The notes under the pieces were generated by a model. The model ran no database searches. It saw only the letters and a list, made by a program, of their open reading frames with translations, and was not told the origin of the DNA. A stretch of 64,000 bases of DNA, from assembly GCF_900109945.1 (NCBI RefSeq), contig NZ_FOBX01000006.1:248001-312000 (forward strand), in the 5' to 3' direction. This document shows, piece after piece, positions 43,445 through 51,956 of this stretch. The stretch's first letter is position 1; each line of letters starts with the position of its first letter. Both the position numbers and the translations under genes were made by a program. The stretch is from Bradyrhizobium sp. OK095. GTDB taxonomy: Bacteria; Pseudomonadota; Alphaproteobacteria; Rhizobiales; Xanthobacteraceae.

Positions 43445-44638
43445 GTGAGCACAGAGATCGCCGAATACCACAGCATCCCGCCGGCGCGTCGCGGCCTGCT
43501 GATCGCGTCAAGATGGCTGTTACAGGCTGCGATCGTCATCGCGGTGGCAGGGCTCGTCATCTGGCTTGGCTTGGCTGTCCGTGAGGCACTCGCCCGCAAG
43601 GGCATCCAGTTCTCGTTCGGCTATCTCGGCAATGTCGCGAATTTCAGTCTCAGTGAAGGCTTCGTCCCTTCATTTGAGGGCAACTGGCCAATTCTGGAGC
43701 CGTTCTCTCCGTCCAACAGCAATCTCCAGGCGCTGTTCGCGGGCCTTTGGAATTCGCTGAAGGTCGCACTTTCGGCGATCGTCCTCTGCACCATGTTCGG
43801 CACGCTGGTCGGCATCGGCCGGCTCTCGACCAACTGGCTGGTGCGCAACCTCTGCTTCGGACTGGTCGAGGCCATCCGCAACACGCCGCTGCTGATCCAG
43901 ATCGTATTCTGGTATTTTGCGGTGGTGCTGCGGTTTCCTCCCGCGAACGCCGCGTCGAACTGGTTCGGCGGCCTCCTTGCCAGTCGTTCGGGTGTGTTCT
44001 TGCCGGGACTTGCGATCTCCGAGCGCGCCGGCGTTGCGTCCTGGGGATTGCTCGCCGTTACATTCGCCTTGGTCGTCGGCTGCGTGGTTCTGCGCGGATT
44101 GCGCCTCCGGTTGATCCTCCTGGCAGCGGCGGTCGCAGCCCTGATCGGAGCCGGCTTTGTCGGCTTTCCTCTCGGCCTCGATTTGCCGGTCGCCACGCGG
44201 TTCGGCGCGCGCGGAGGCTTTTCCATTTCACCGGAAATGACGGCACTCCTGCTTGCGATCGTCGTCAACAGTTCCGCCTATGTCGCCGAGATCGTCCGCG
44301 GTGCGATCGAGGCGCTGCCGAAAGGACAATGGGAGGCGTCCGCCTCACTCGGATTGTCGCGTTCCCACACGCTGCGCGACATCATCCTTCCGCAGGTTTT
44401 CAGGATCGTCCTGCCATCCCTTGCCAACCGATATATCAGCCTGACGAAGGACACTTCGCTCGGGATCGCAATCGGCTTCCCCGATCTGTTCAACGTCTAC
44501 GGCACCGTCTCGAACCAGACCGGACGAAATCTCGAAGGCGTCGTGATCGTGATGCTGACCTACCTCGCGCTGAGCTGGATCATCAGCGCCTGCGTGAACG
44601 GCATCAACGCGCGCATGAATGGGCGGAGGGCGCGATGA
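43445..44638 (+). CDS. amino-acid ABC transporter permease (AapQ-like)
   Basis: A 397-residue inner-membrane permease of the AapQ/BztB type, longer than HisQ-type permeases. It has an N-terminal helix, the SLSEGFVPSFE loop and a C-terminal permease core whose EAA loop is WEASASLGLSRSHTLRDII (about residue 297-315). The start is GTG with GGGAGG upstream. Its stop overlaps the next permease start (ATGA). It forms the heterodimeric channel with that protein. Confidence 0.93.
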   Translation: MSTEIAEYHSIPPARRGLLIASRWLLQAAIVIAVAGLVIWLGLAVREALARKGIQFSFGYLGNVANFSLSEGFVPSFEGNWPILEPFSPSNSNLQALFAGLWNSLKVALSAIVLCTMFGTLVGIGRLSTNWLVRNLCFGLVEAIRNTPLLIQIVFWYFAVVLRFPPANAASNWFGGLLASRSGVFLPGLAISERAGVASWGLLAVTFALVVGCVVLRGLRLRLILLAAAVAALIGAGFVGFPLGLDLPVATRFGARGGFSISPEMTALLLAIVVNSSAYVAEIVRGAIEALPKGQWEASASLGLSRSHTLRDIILPQVFRIVLPSLANRYISLTKDTSLGIAIGFPDLFNVYGTVSNQTGRNLEGVVIVMLTYLALSWIISACVNGINARMNGRRAR

Positions 44639-45768
44639 CCACGTTGGCGCTGCGATGGGTCCATCGCAACCTCTTCGCCAAGCCGTTCGATGCCGCGCTC
44701 TCGCTGGTCATCATCCCGATGCTGGCCTGGGCGGTCTATGCCTTTGCGCACTGGGCGCTGGTCGAGGCGCATTGGCAGGTCGTCGGCGGCAGCTTCAAGG
44801 TGCTGATGACCGGGATCTATCCCGCCGACCAGTTGTGGCGGGCATGGTTCTCCGTTGCGACGCTCTGCGCGATGTTCGGTGCCGGCCTCGGCCTTTCGGT
44901 CCGCCCGGGGCGAGCCGCGTCGACGGTTGTCGCATTGGGCGTGGCGTTGACCGGTGTCATGGTCGCGGTCGCGATCGACGTGCATTCTGGCATGCTTGCC
45001 GCCGGCAGCGCCGCGCTCGGTGTTGCTGCATGGTGCGGCGTCCATCACTTGGCTGCTGACCAGCGCATCGTGCTGTCAGGACTTCTTGCGGGCGTCGTGG
45101 CCATCTTCGTCGTCCTCTCGCCGCCGGGCTTTGAGGTCTGGGGCGGTCTGCTGCTCAGCGTCGTCCTGACGATCGCGGTCTCGATTCTGACCCTGCCTTT
45201 CGGAATCCTGCTCGCGCTCGGCCGGCAAAGCCGCATCACCAGCCTGCGCGTGATTTCGACAGCCTATATCGAGACGATGCGGTCTGTGCCGCTGATCCTC
45301 GTCGTCTACTGGATCTGGATCATCGTGCCGCTGCTGGCGCCGGATACGTCCGTGCCCGGCCTGCTGCGCGGCATGGCCGGCTTTGCCCTCTTCTTCGCGG
45401 CCTATGTCGCCGAATATGTCCGCAGCGGACTTCAGGCGGTTCCGAAGGGCCAGATCGAGGCGGCACGCTCGCTCGCCATGAGCAGCTGGACGCTCAATGT
45501 CGATATCGTCCTGCCGCAGGCGCTGCGGGTTGTCGTTCCCTCGCTGGTCGGACAGATCCTCGACATCTTCAATGGCGCGACGCTGGTCTTCATCATCGGC
45601 CTCACCGATTTCCTGCGCGCCGGACAAATGATCCTCGCCGATCCCCAGAACAGCGGCCGGACCTACGAGATCTACGTCTTCTTATTCGCCGTCTATCTCG
45701 CCATCGGCGGGGCGATCACCTACGCCTCGCGCCGCCTCGAAGCCCATCTCGCAAGGGGATCACGATGA
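44635..45768 (+). CDS. amino-acid ABC transporter permease (AapM-like)
   Basis: A 377-residue inner-membrane permease. The EAA loop GQIEAARSLAMSSWTLNVDI (about residue 278-297) and the following LPQALRVVVPSLVGQ are typical of the HisM/AapM group. It overlaps the upstream permease (ATGA) and the downstream ATPase gene (ATGA), so the three are coupled. The longer open frame upstream lies inside the first permease gene and is not coding. Confidence 0.93.
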   Translation: MTTLALRWVHRNLFAKPFDAALSLVIIPMLAWAVYAFAHWALVEAHWQVVGGSFKVLMTGIYPADQLWRAWFSVATLCAMFGAGLGLSVRPGRAASTVVALGVALTGVMVAVAIDVHSGMLAAGSAALGVAAWCGVHHLAADQRIVLSGLLAGVVAIFVVLSPPGFEVWGGLLLSVVLTIAVSILTLPFGILLALGRQSRITSLRVISTAYIETMRSVPLILVVYWIWIIVPLLAPDTSVPGLLRGMAGFALFFAAYVAEYVRSGLQAVPKGQIEAARSLAMSSWTLNVDIVLPQALRVVVPSLVGQILDIFNGATLVFIIGLTDFLRAGQMILADPQNSGRTYEIYVFLFAVYLAIGGAITYASRRLEAHLARGSR

Positions 45769-46559
45769 ACGCCATCCAGATTCCGGCAGCCGCGACGTCG
45801 CGCGAAATCATCGTCAGCATCATCAGCCTCAACAAGTCCTTTGGTGCGTTCCATGTCCTGAAGGATGTCGATCTCGACGTCGGACGCGGCGAGGTCGTCG
45901 TCATCATCGGCGCCAGCGGCTCGGGGAAGTCGACCTTGATCCGCTGTGTCAACGGCCTGGAGATGTACCAGAGCGGACGACTGACCGTCGACGGCTTCAG
46001 CATGCCCACGGAGGCCGATCGCGCGATCGGCGGCGAGAGGGAATTGGCCAGGATCCGCAAGGGAGTCGGCATGGTGTTCCAGCAGTTCAATCTGTTCCCG
46101 CATATGAGCGCGATCGACAATGTCGCGATTGCGCCGATCCGCGTGCGCGGCCGCAAGCCCGACGAGGCGAGGGCGAACGCGTTGCGCCTGCTCGACAGGG
46201 TTGGCTTGCGCGACCACGCCCACAAGCTTCCCTCCCAGCTCTCCGGCGGCCAGCAGCAGCGCGTCGCAATCGCCCGGTCGCTGGCGATGGAGCCGCACAT
46301 CATGCTGTTCGACGAGCCGACCTCCGCGCTCGACCCCGAGATGGTCGGCGAGGTGCTCGACGTCATGCGCGAGCTTGCGCGCGAAGGCATGACGATGATG
46401 ATCGTGACCCACGAGATGGGCTTCGCCCGCGAGGTCGCCGACCGCGTCGTCTATATCGATCACGGGCGCATCCTGGAGACAGGCACGCCGGCGGAGATAT
46501 TCGACCGGCCGACACACGAGCGAACCCGAACCTTTCTCTCGCGCGTGCTTCGTCACTGA
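45765..46559 (+). CDS. amino-acid ABC transporter ATPase (AapP-like)
   Basis: A 264-residue ATPase. Walker A GASGSGKST (about residue 49-57), signature LSGGQQQRVAIARSLAM, Walker B IMLFDEPTSALDP and the H-loop VTHEMGFAREVAD are intact. It powers the amino-acid importer formed with the preceding three gene products. Overlap with the permease stop fixes the start. The PLP-enzyme genes follow 53 bases downstream. Confidence 0.94.
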   Translation: MNAIQIPAAATSREIIVSIISLNKSFGAFHVLKDVDLDVGRGEVVVIIGASGSGKSTLIRCVNGLEMYQSGRLTVDGFSMPTEADRAIGGERELARIRKGVGMVFQQFNLFPHMSAIDNVAIAPIRVRGRKPDEARANALRLLDRVGLRDHAHKLPSQLSGGQQQRVAIARSLAMEPHIMLFDEPTSALDPEMVGEVLDVMRELAREGMTMMIVTHEMGFAREVADRVVYIDHGRILETGTPAEIFDRPTHERTRTFLSRVLRH

Positions 46560-46612
46560 CGAAGGCTTCGCGCAGAACCACTCAAGAATTCCAACCTAGA
46601 AGAGGATGACAC

Positions 46613-47914
46613 ATGTCACTTTCGACGGGCGCCGCTCAAGCCCATTCCACCGACGTCAACTGGCATAGCTTCTTCGGCGCGGGCGCCCGTCAGATCGGCG
46701 CTGACGTCGTCGCGCTGATCGACCAGGACCGCAAGAGGGAGGCGCTGTCCCTCAACATGATCGCGTCCGCCTCCTATGCGCCGCTCGGCCTGCGCCAGAT
46801 CGAAGGGACCCATCTCGTCAACCGTGCGCCGATGGGCTTGCCCGGCCGTCGCAGCGTCGCCAATTGCGAGGAACTCGACGCAATCGAGAACCTTGCGATC
46901 GATCGGGCGAAGGCGATCTTCGGCGCCGAATACGTCAACGTGCAGGCACTGTCCTCGACCATCGCCAATGTCGCGGTCCTGCGCGCGATCCTGCCGGCCG
47001 AAGGCGCGCGGCTGCTGACCTTCGACGAGCTCGCCGGCGGCCATGTCAGCCACGGCGCGATCCGTCATATCACCGGCGCGAACCGCGAGGTCGTCTCCTT
47101 CGGCGTGACCCGTACTGGCGCGGTCGATCTGGACCAGGCCCGCGACCTCGCGCGCAAAGTGAAACCGCATGTCTTGCTCGCCGGTCCATCCTCGTATCCG
47201 CGCGAGATCGACTTTGCTGGATTGAAGATCATTGCCGACGAGGTCGGCGCGTTGCTCTTCACCGACATTGCGCATGTCGCGGGGCTGATCGCGGCCGGCC
47301 TCCATGCCAATCCCGTTCCCTTCTCCGACGTGTCCACAAGCTCGACGCAGAAGACATTGTGTGGACCGCGCAATGGCGCCTTCGTCTTCGCCAAAGAGCG
47401 CTTCGGCGCCGCCATCGACGCCGCCGTCTATCCCGGCCTGCAAGGCCCGGCAGCCTCGAACATGATTGCGGCGCGGGCCGTGCAATTGGACATGATCACC
47501 CGCCCGGCCTTTGCGCAGCTCATGCGCGACGTCGTCGCGAATGCAAAGGCGTTCGCTGCGGGCCTCGAGGAGGGGGGCATAGAGCTTTACACCGGCGGCA
47601 CGGACTCGCACATGATCATGGCTTACACCGGCGAGAGCTGGACCCAGCCGGAATTGGTCGCGGGGCTCGGCGCTTACGGCGTCATCGGCAACGCCATGCG
47701 TGCGCCAGGGCAAGCCGGCGAACCACGTACCGCTTTCCGGTTCGGCAGCGTCGCTCTGACGATCCGCGGCTTCGATACAAATGAGGCCAGGAAGCTCGGC
47801 CGCGAGGTTGCGGAGATCTTGCGCGCCGGCCCAAGCGCTGCCGTCGATCCCGCGCGTCTTCGCAGGTTGAAGGATCTGGCCAACGCCCATCCCATTCCGT
47901 CCTTCGTCGATTGA
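46613..47914 (+). CDS. divergent serine-hydroxymethyltransferase-fold PLP enzyme
   Basis: A 433-residue fold-type I PLP protein clearly related to GlyA along its whole length. PLP-binding parts are kept: His144 in AGGHVSHG, Asp218 in TDIAHVAGL, Lys247 in STQKTLCGPRNG and the carboxylate-binding Arg376 in AFRFGS. Catalytic residues of true SHMT are not: by alignment to E. coli GlyA, Tyr55 is Ala72, Glu57 is Met74, Tyr64-Tyr65 are Ser81-Val82 and His228 is Gln246; IASEN is IASAS. Ordinary THF-dependent serine-glycine exchange is therefore unlikely. It is in an operon with an amino-acid importer and a class V PLP enzyme, so it probably cleaves or rearranges the imported amino acid. Confidence 0.88.
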   Translation: MSLSTGAAQAHSTDVNWHSFFGAGARQIGADVVALIDQDRKREALSLNMIASASYAPLGLRQIEGTHLVNRAPMGLPGRRSVANCEELDAIENLAIDRAKAIFGAEYVNVQALSSTIANVAVLRAILPAEGARLLTFDELAGGHVSHGAIRHITGANREVVSFGVTRTGAVDLDQARDLARKVKPHVLLAGPSSYPREIDFAGLKIIADEVGALLFTDIAHVAGLIAAGLHANPVPFSDVSTSSTQKTLCGPRNGAFVFAKERFGAAIDAAVYPGLQGPAASNMIAARAVQLDMITRPAFAQLMRDVVANAKAFAAGLEEGGIELYTGGTDSHMIMAYTGESWTQPELVAGLGAYGVIGNAMRAPGQAGEPRTAFRFGSVALTIRGFDTNEARKLGREVAEILRAGPSAAVDPARLRRLKDLANAHPIPSFVD

Positions 47915-47937
47915 TCCCGCACGCGGAGCCATTGATC

Positions 47938-49107
47938 ATGAGCCGCCACTACGACGTCGCCGCGGTCCGCCGCCAGTTTCCCGTGACCGAGCGCCTGCTT
48001 TATCTCGATTCCGCCCATCAGACGCCTCTGGCGACCAGCGTTCGCGAGGCGCTGCTCGGCTTTTATCGGGAAGGCAGTGAATTGGGAGGCCCCAAGCCAG
48101 TTTGGCTTGAAAGGATCGAGCAGGTCCGTGCCCGGGTCGCAAAACTCCTCAACGCTACGCCGGCCGAGATCGCCTTCACCAAGAACACCTCCGAGGGCAT
48201 GAACATCGCCGCCAACGCATTGCCGCTCACGGCGGGCGACAATGTGCTGCTGATCGAAGGGGACCATCCCAACAACGCCTATGCTTTCCTCAATCTTCGG
48301 CGCAAGGGAGTTGAGGTTCGCTTCGTGCCGCTGACCGGTGAGACGGCCCGTGCCGAGATGTTCGCGCCCCATATCGATGCCCGCACGCGTGCGATCTCGC
48401 TCTCCCATGTCACCTTTCACGCGGGACACCGTTTCGATATCGACGGCATCGGCGCGCTCTGCGCGCAGAAGGGGCTCTATTTCGTCATTGACGCGATGCA
48501 GTCGATCGGTGTCGTCCCGCTTGATGTTGCGAAATGCGGAGCAAGCCTGATCGGGGCGGGCTGCCACAAGGGGCTGCTGGTGCCGCAGGGCCTCGGCATC
48601 CTCTATTGCCGGCAGGAGCTCGACGAACTCCAGCCGGCCTATCTCGCCATGTCGAGCCTCGCGCATCCGCCGGGCGACTACATCGCGCGCGCCGACAACA
48701 TGACGCTGAAGAGGGGCGCCGGGCGGTTCGAGATCGGCAATCTCAATTTGCCCGACATTCATGCGCTCGACGCCTCGCTCACGCTGATCGAGAGCGTCGG
48801 CCAATCCGCCATCGAGGCGCATCTCCTTGATCTCGGCGACCGCCTGATCGAGCGCATGGACGATCTCGGTGTCCGTCTTGTGGGGCCGCGCGACCGCGCC
48901 GATCGCTCGCCGCACATCTACGTGCTGGATCTGCCTGCGGATTCGTGGGCCGACTATCTCACCAGCCGGAATGTGCGCGTGTCGCCGGAGCGCGACGGCA
49001 TCCGCATTTCCTTCGGTCTGTTCAACACGGCCGAGGATGTCGACCGGTTCGCGCAGGTGATCGCCGAGCGCGGCACCCTGCCGGTTCGCGCAGGCGCGGC
49101 CGCCTGA
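47938..49107 (+). CDS. class V aminotransferase / cysteine-desulfurase-like PLP enzyme
   Basis: A 389-residue class V PLP enzyme. FTKNTSEGMNIAANAL binds the cofactor phosphate, Asp185 in YFVIDAMQSIG contacts the pyridine N, and Lys211 in GAGCHKGLLVPQGLG is the Schiff-base residue. The isopenicillin-N-epimerase-like overall pattern and lack of a flexible Cys loop argue against a cysteine desulfurase for Fe-S assembly. Last gene of the importer operon, 23 bases after the SHMT-like gene; GGAG 10 bases before the ATG at 47938. It may be a lyase, epimerase or transaminase acting on the same substrate. Confidence 0.9.
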   Translation: MSRHYDVAAVRRQFPVTERLLYLDSAHQTPLATSVREALLGFYREGSELGGPKPVWLERIEQVRARVAKLLNATPAEIAFTKNTSEGMNIAANALPLTAGDNVLLIEGDHPNNAYAFLNLRRKGVEVRFVPLTGETARAEMFAPHIDARTRAISLSHVTFHAGHRFDIDGIGALCAQKGLYFVIDAMQSIGVVPLDVAKCGASLIGAGCHKGLLVPQGLGILYCRQELDELQPAYLAMSSLAHPPGDYIARADNMTLKRGAGRFEIGNLNLPDIHALDASLTLIESVGQSAIEAHLLDLGDRLIERMDDLGVRLVGPRDRADRSPHIYVLDLPADSWADYLTSRNVRVSPERDGIRISFGLFNTAEDVDRFAQVIAERGTLPVRAGAAA

Positions 49108-49185
49108 ACTTCGTGACGAAGCGTGTAAATCGGCGTTCAAATTTGACCCCAATGATTCAAAGCAACCGCCGGCTCTTGCCGCGCG

Positions 49186-50082
49186 TCAGTCGCGCGATAT
49201 GGACAGGCCCGCGAGAAGCGGCGCGTATTCGGCGAGCCTGCGGGATACGAACTCGGTGAAGAGCCGCACGCGCTTTGTCTTGCGAGACTCCCCCTGTGTG
49301 AGAAGCCACAGCGTTCCGTAGATGTGCAGGTCGGTGCCCGGCACCCTCACCAGCAGGGGGTCGGCATCTCCGACGAAGCACGGCAGCGTCGTGATCCCGA
49401 GCCCTTGCCGTACCGCAACGATCTGCGCCCCGGCATCCGAGACCCTGAACGGAACGCCCGTGGCGCGCACCTCTCCCTCGCGGACCCAATCCGGAATTCC
49501 ATGGATGCTGATGACGATCCACCTGACAGGATCAGGCGCGCCCGCGCGCCACGCGGCTAGCCGGTCGCGGGACATGTAGACGCCGCCGAACAGCTCCGGT
49601 CCCTTCAGGCCGTGAAGATTGAGCGGCAGGGTTTTGCGGTCGTAGACGACGCGGATCGCGACGTCGGCCTCCCGGTTGGTCAGATTTGCCAGCTCGCCGA
49701 ACGACAAGATGTCCATCTCGATATCCGGATGCAGACGCGCGAAATCGGCGAAGTCCGGCATCAGCAGGTGGGTCGCAAGCGGCGGCGCCAGCGTCACCCG
49801 CAGAAGCCCGCGCACGCTCTGGTCGCGCCCGAAGACGCGCGTCTCCAGCTGGTGCGACGACGCTTCCATCTGGCCTGCGAACTCGAGGACCTCCTCGCCC
49901 GCAGCCGTCAGGCGGTAGCCTGATGGCAGCTTTTCGAACATCTGGACCCCGAGGCGTTCCTCGAGCTGGGCGATACGTCGCAGCACGGTCGCGTGGTTCA
50001 CCCCGAGGCGCTCGGCGGCAGCCCGCACCGAGCCTCCGCGCGCGACGGCAAGAAAGTAGCGAACGTCATCCCAGTCTATCAT
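49186..50082 (-). CDS. LysR-family transcriptional regulator
   Basis: A 298-residue LysR regulator. The helix-turn-helix VRAAAERLGVNHATVLRRIAQ (about residues 18-38) and the TNREADVAIRVVYDR region of the effector domain are typical. It is divergent from the SDR / NADP-binding pair 270 bases away and convergent with the PLP-enzyme operon. The ATG at 50082 (MIDWDDVRYF) is preferred over the longer frame from 50133. It presumably controls the SDR pair. Confidence 0.9.
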   Translation of the reverse strand: MIDWDDVRYFLAVARGGSVRAAAERLGVNHATVLRRIAQLEERLGVQMFEKLPSGYRLTAAGEEVLEFAGQMEASSHQLETRVFGRDQSVRGLLRVTLAPPLATHLLMPDFADFARLHPDIEMDILSFGELANLTNREADVAIRVVYDRKTLPLNLHGLKGPELFGGVYMSRDRLAAWRAGAPDPVRWIVISIHGIPDWVREGEVRATGVPFRVSDAGAQIVAVRQGLGITTLPCFVGDADPLLVRVPGTDLHIYGTLWLLTQGESRKTKRVRLFTEFVSRRLAEYAPLLAGLSISRD

Positions 50083-50351
50083 GGTGCAATCCCGCACCGC
50101 GCGGTGCGCCTTCCAAAGCCCAGCATCTAACACATCGAACAGAAGTACGGGCGGCCATCATAGCCTATGCCGGCAGGCGCGGCCCAATTCCGAACGGCGG
50201 ACACCCATCGTCGCGGCTGGTGTCAGTCGTCCAGCCGGATCGATTTCGCACCACCGATGTGCGCGCTTCCGCACTGAACGCCTGACCCCGGCGGACCCAT
50301 CTGCAGGTTCTCGGGGGCAGATGCTGCCCCGACACCACGAAAGGAGAAATT

Positions 50352-51086
50352 GTGGGAAAGCTTGAAGGTAAGGTTGCAGTCATCACGGGTGGATCGAGCG
50401 GCATGGCGCTGGCGAGCGCCAGGCGGTTCGTTGAAGAAGGCGCCTATGTTTTCATTACGGGCCGGAGGCAGGAGACGCTCGACGAGGCCGTCAAGCTGAT
50501 CGGCCGGAACGTGACCGGCGTGCGCGGCGACGCGGCCAATCTCGACGACCTCGACCGCCTGTTCGACACGGTGAAGCGGGAGAAGGGCAAGATCGATGTG
50601 CTGTACGCGAGCGCCGGCACGGGCGAAGCCGTCCCACTGGGCGAGATCACCGAGCAGCATTTCGATGCGACCTTCGGCCTGAATACGCGCGGCACGCTGT
50701 TCACGGTGCAAAAGGCGCTGCCGCTGTTTAGCGATGGCGGATCGATCTTCATGACCGGATCCGTTGCTTCGCTGAAGGGTTTTCCCGGCTACAGCGTGTA
50801 TGCGGCGAGCAAGGCGGCGTTGCATGCATTCGCCCGCGGGTGGCTCAACGAGCTGAAGGGCAGGAATATCCGGGTCAACGTGCTGCACCCGGGCCCGATC
50901 GCCACACCGATGCAGGACCAGGTTCTCACCGCGGAGGCGAAGCAGATGTTCGAATCCCTGATCCCGCGGGGAACGATGGGGCGTCCTGAAGAAATTGCGA
51001 CGGCTGCGCTGTTTCTGGCGTCGGACGATTCCAGCTTCGTGAATGGGCTGGAGCTGTCCGTCGACGGCGGCTTCTCGGCGATCTGA
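50352..51086 (+). CDS. short-chain dehydrogenase/reductase
   Basis: A 244-residue classical SDR. The cofactor loop is VITGGSSGMALASARRF (TGxxxGxA variant with Met for the usual Ile), and the catalytic tetrad region is GSVASLKGFPGYSVYAASK with Ser, Tyr and Lys. The C-terminal FLASDDSSFVNGLELSVDGG is canonical. The start is GTG with AAGGAG upstream. It likely reduces or oxidises a small alcohol/ketone and is followed after 13 bases by an NADP-binding protein. Confidence 0.93.
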   Translation: MGKLEGKVAVITGGSSGMALASARRFVEEGAYVFITGRRQETLDEAVKLIGRNVTGVRGDAANLDDLDRLFDTVKREKGKIDVLYASAGTGEAVPLGEITEQHFDATFGLNTRGTLFTVQKALPLFSDGGSIFMTGSVASLKGFPGYSVYAASKAALHAFARGWLNELKGRNIRVNVLHPGPIATPMQDQVLTAEAKQMFESLIPRGTMGRPEEIATAALFLASDDSSFVNGLELSVDGGFSAI

Positions 51087-51099
51087 AAATAGGAGACGC

Positions 51100-51696
51100 A
51101 TGATGAGCTACGCAATTGTCGGATTCGGCAAGATCGGCCAGGCCCTTGCCCACGCCTTCGCCCGTAAAAATATCGACGTATCAGTCGCGAGCCGCCAGGC
51201 GGCCGAGGCGTTGGCGCCGCAGGCTCGGGCGATTGGACCCACGGTCGTCGCCAAGTCGCTGCGGGATGCACTCGAGGCCGACACGATCTTTCTGGCGGTC
51301 CCGTTCGGCGAGCATCGCGAGGTCGCGAAGGCCCTGCCGAGCTGGAAGGACAAGACGATCATCGACGCGACGAACGGGTTTGGAGAAGAGCTGGACGGTC
51401 TTCTGTCCTCCGCCGTCGTCGCGAAGGCGTTCACCGGCGCCAGGCTCGTGAAAGGTTTCAATCACCTTGGTGCGACCAAACTGGCTGCCGATCCGGTCGT
51501 CGAGGGCGGCCACCGCGTCGTCTTTCTCGCGAGCGACGACGAGGACGCGACCGCTCCCGTGGCGGCCTTGGCCAAGCAACTCGGGTTCGCACCCGTCAAG
51601 CTGGGAAAGCTCAACGAGGGCGGCGCGCTGGTGCACGCACGCGGCCGCATCTGGGGCCCGCTCATCTTCCAGGACTTGTTCAGGAAGGAGCAGTAA
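51100..51696 (+). CDS. NADPH-dependent F420-reductase-like NAD(P)-binding protein
   Basis: A 198-residue Rossmann-fold protein of the NADP-binding family related to F420:NADP oxidoreductase. YAIVGFGKIGQALAHAFARK is the nucleotide-binding motif, FLAVPFGEHREVAKALPSW and VVFLASDDEDATAPV follow. In proteobacteria such proteins use NADPH and an unknown acceptor. Two adjacent ATG codons follow AGGAGA. It is in one operon with the SDR. The F420 link is by family name only; no F420 biosynthesis genes occur here. Confidence 0.85.
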   Translation: MMSYAIVGFGKIGQALAHAFARKNIDVSVASRQAAEALAPQARAIGPTVVAKSLRDALEADTIFLAVPFGEHREVAKALPSWKDKTIIDATNGFGEELDGLLSSAVVAKAFTGARLVKGFNHLGATKLAADPVVEGGHRVVFLASDDEDATAPVAALAKQLGFAPVKLGKLNEGGALVHARGRIWGPLIFQDLFRKEQ

Positions 51697-51862
51697 TCCG
51701 ACCGTGGGGCGATATTACAGGCTGAGTGACAACGAAGCGGCTTGATTGCTGCGACGCCGACAGGCTTCGGGATCGTCCGATGCCTGTCGGTGGCCGCATC
51801 AACTCGATCGCGCCATGATGCCATCATGCGCCTGTTTTGCCCGACGGGTCAAGTTTATTTCG

Positions 51863-51942
51863 AAAAATACGAAGTCCAAAAAGAATACGAAGTCATGACA
51901 GGCGCTTGGCTACTGTGCATGGGGTTGTTTCGTATTTTTGCG
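51863..51942. repeat. AT-rich patch with direct and inverted repeats
   Basis: In the 260-base gap before the next gene, AATACGAAGTC occurs at 51866-51876 and again at 51884-51894, and AAAAATACGA at 51863-51872 is the complement of TCGTATTTTT at 51930-51939. The region is much richer in A and T than its surroundings. It may be a small regulatory or mobile repeat; no gene is seen in the gap. Confidence 0.5.
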
Positions 51943-51956
51943 TTGAGCTCCCGCGC

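Noticed and set aside
48481..48600. Class V enzyme as an Fe-S cluster cysteine desulfurase (NifS/SufS)
   Set aside because: No suf, isc or nif genes lie nearby and no conserved Cys loop is evident; the operon context points to amino-acid catabolism.
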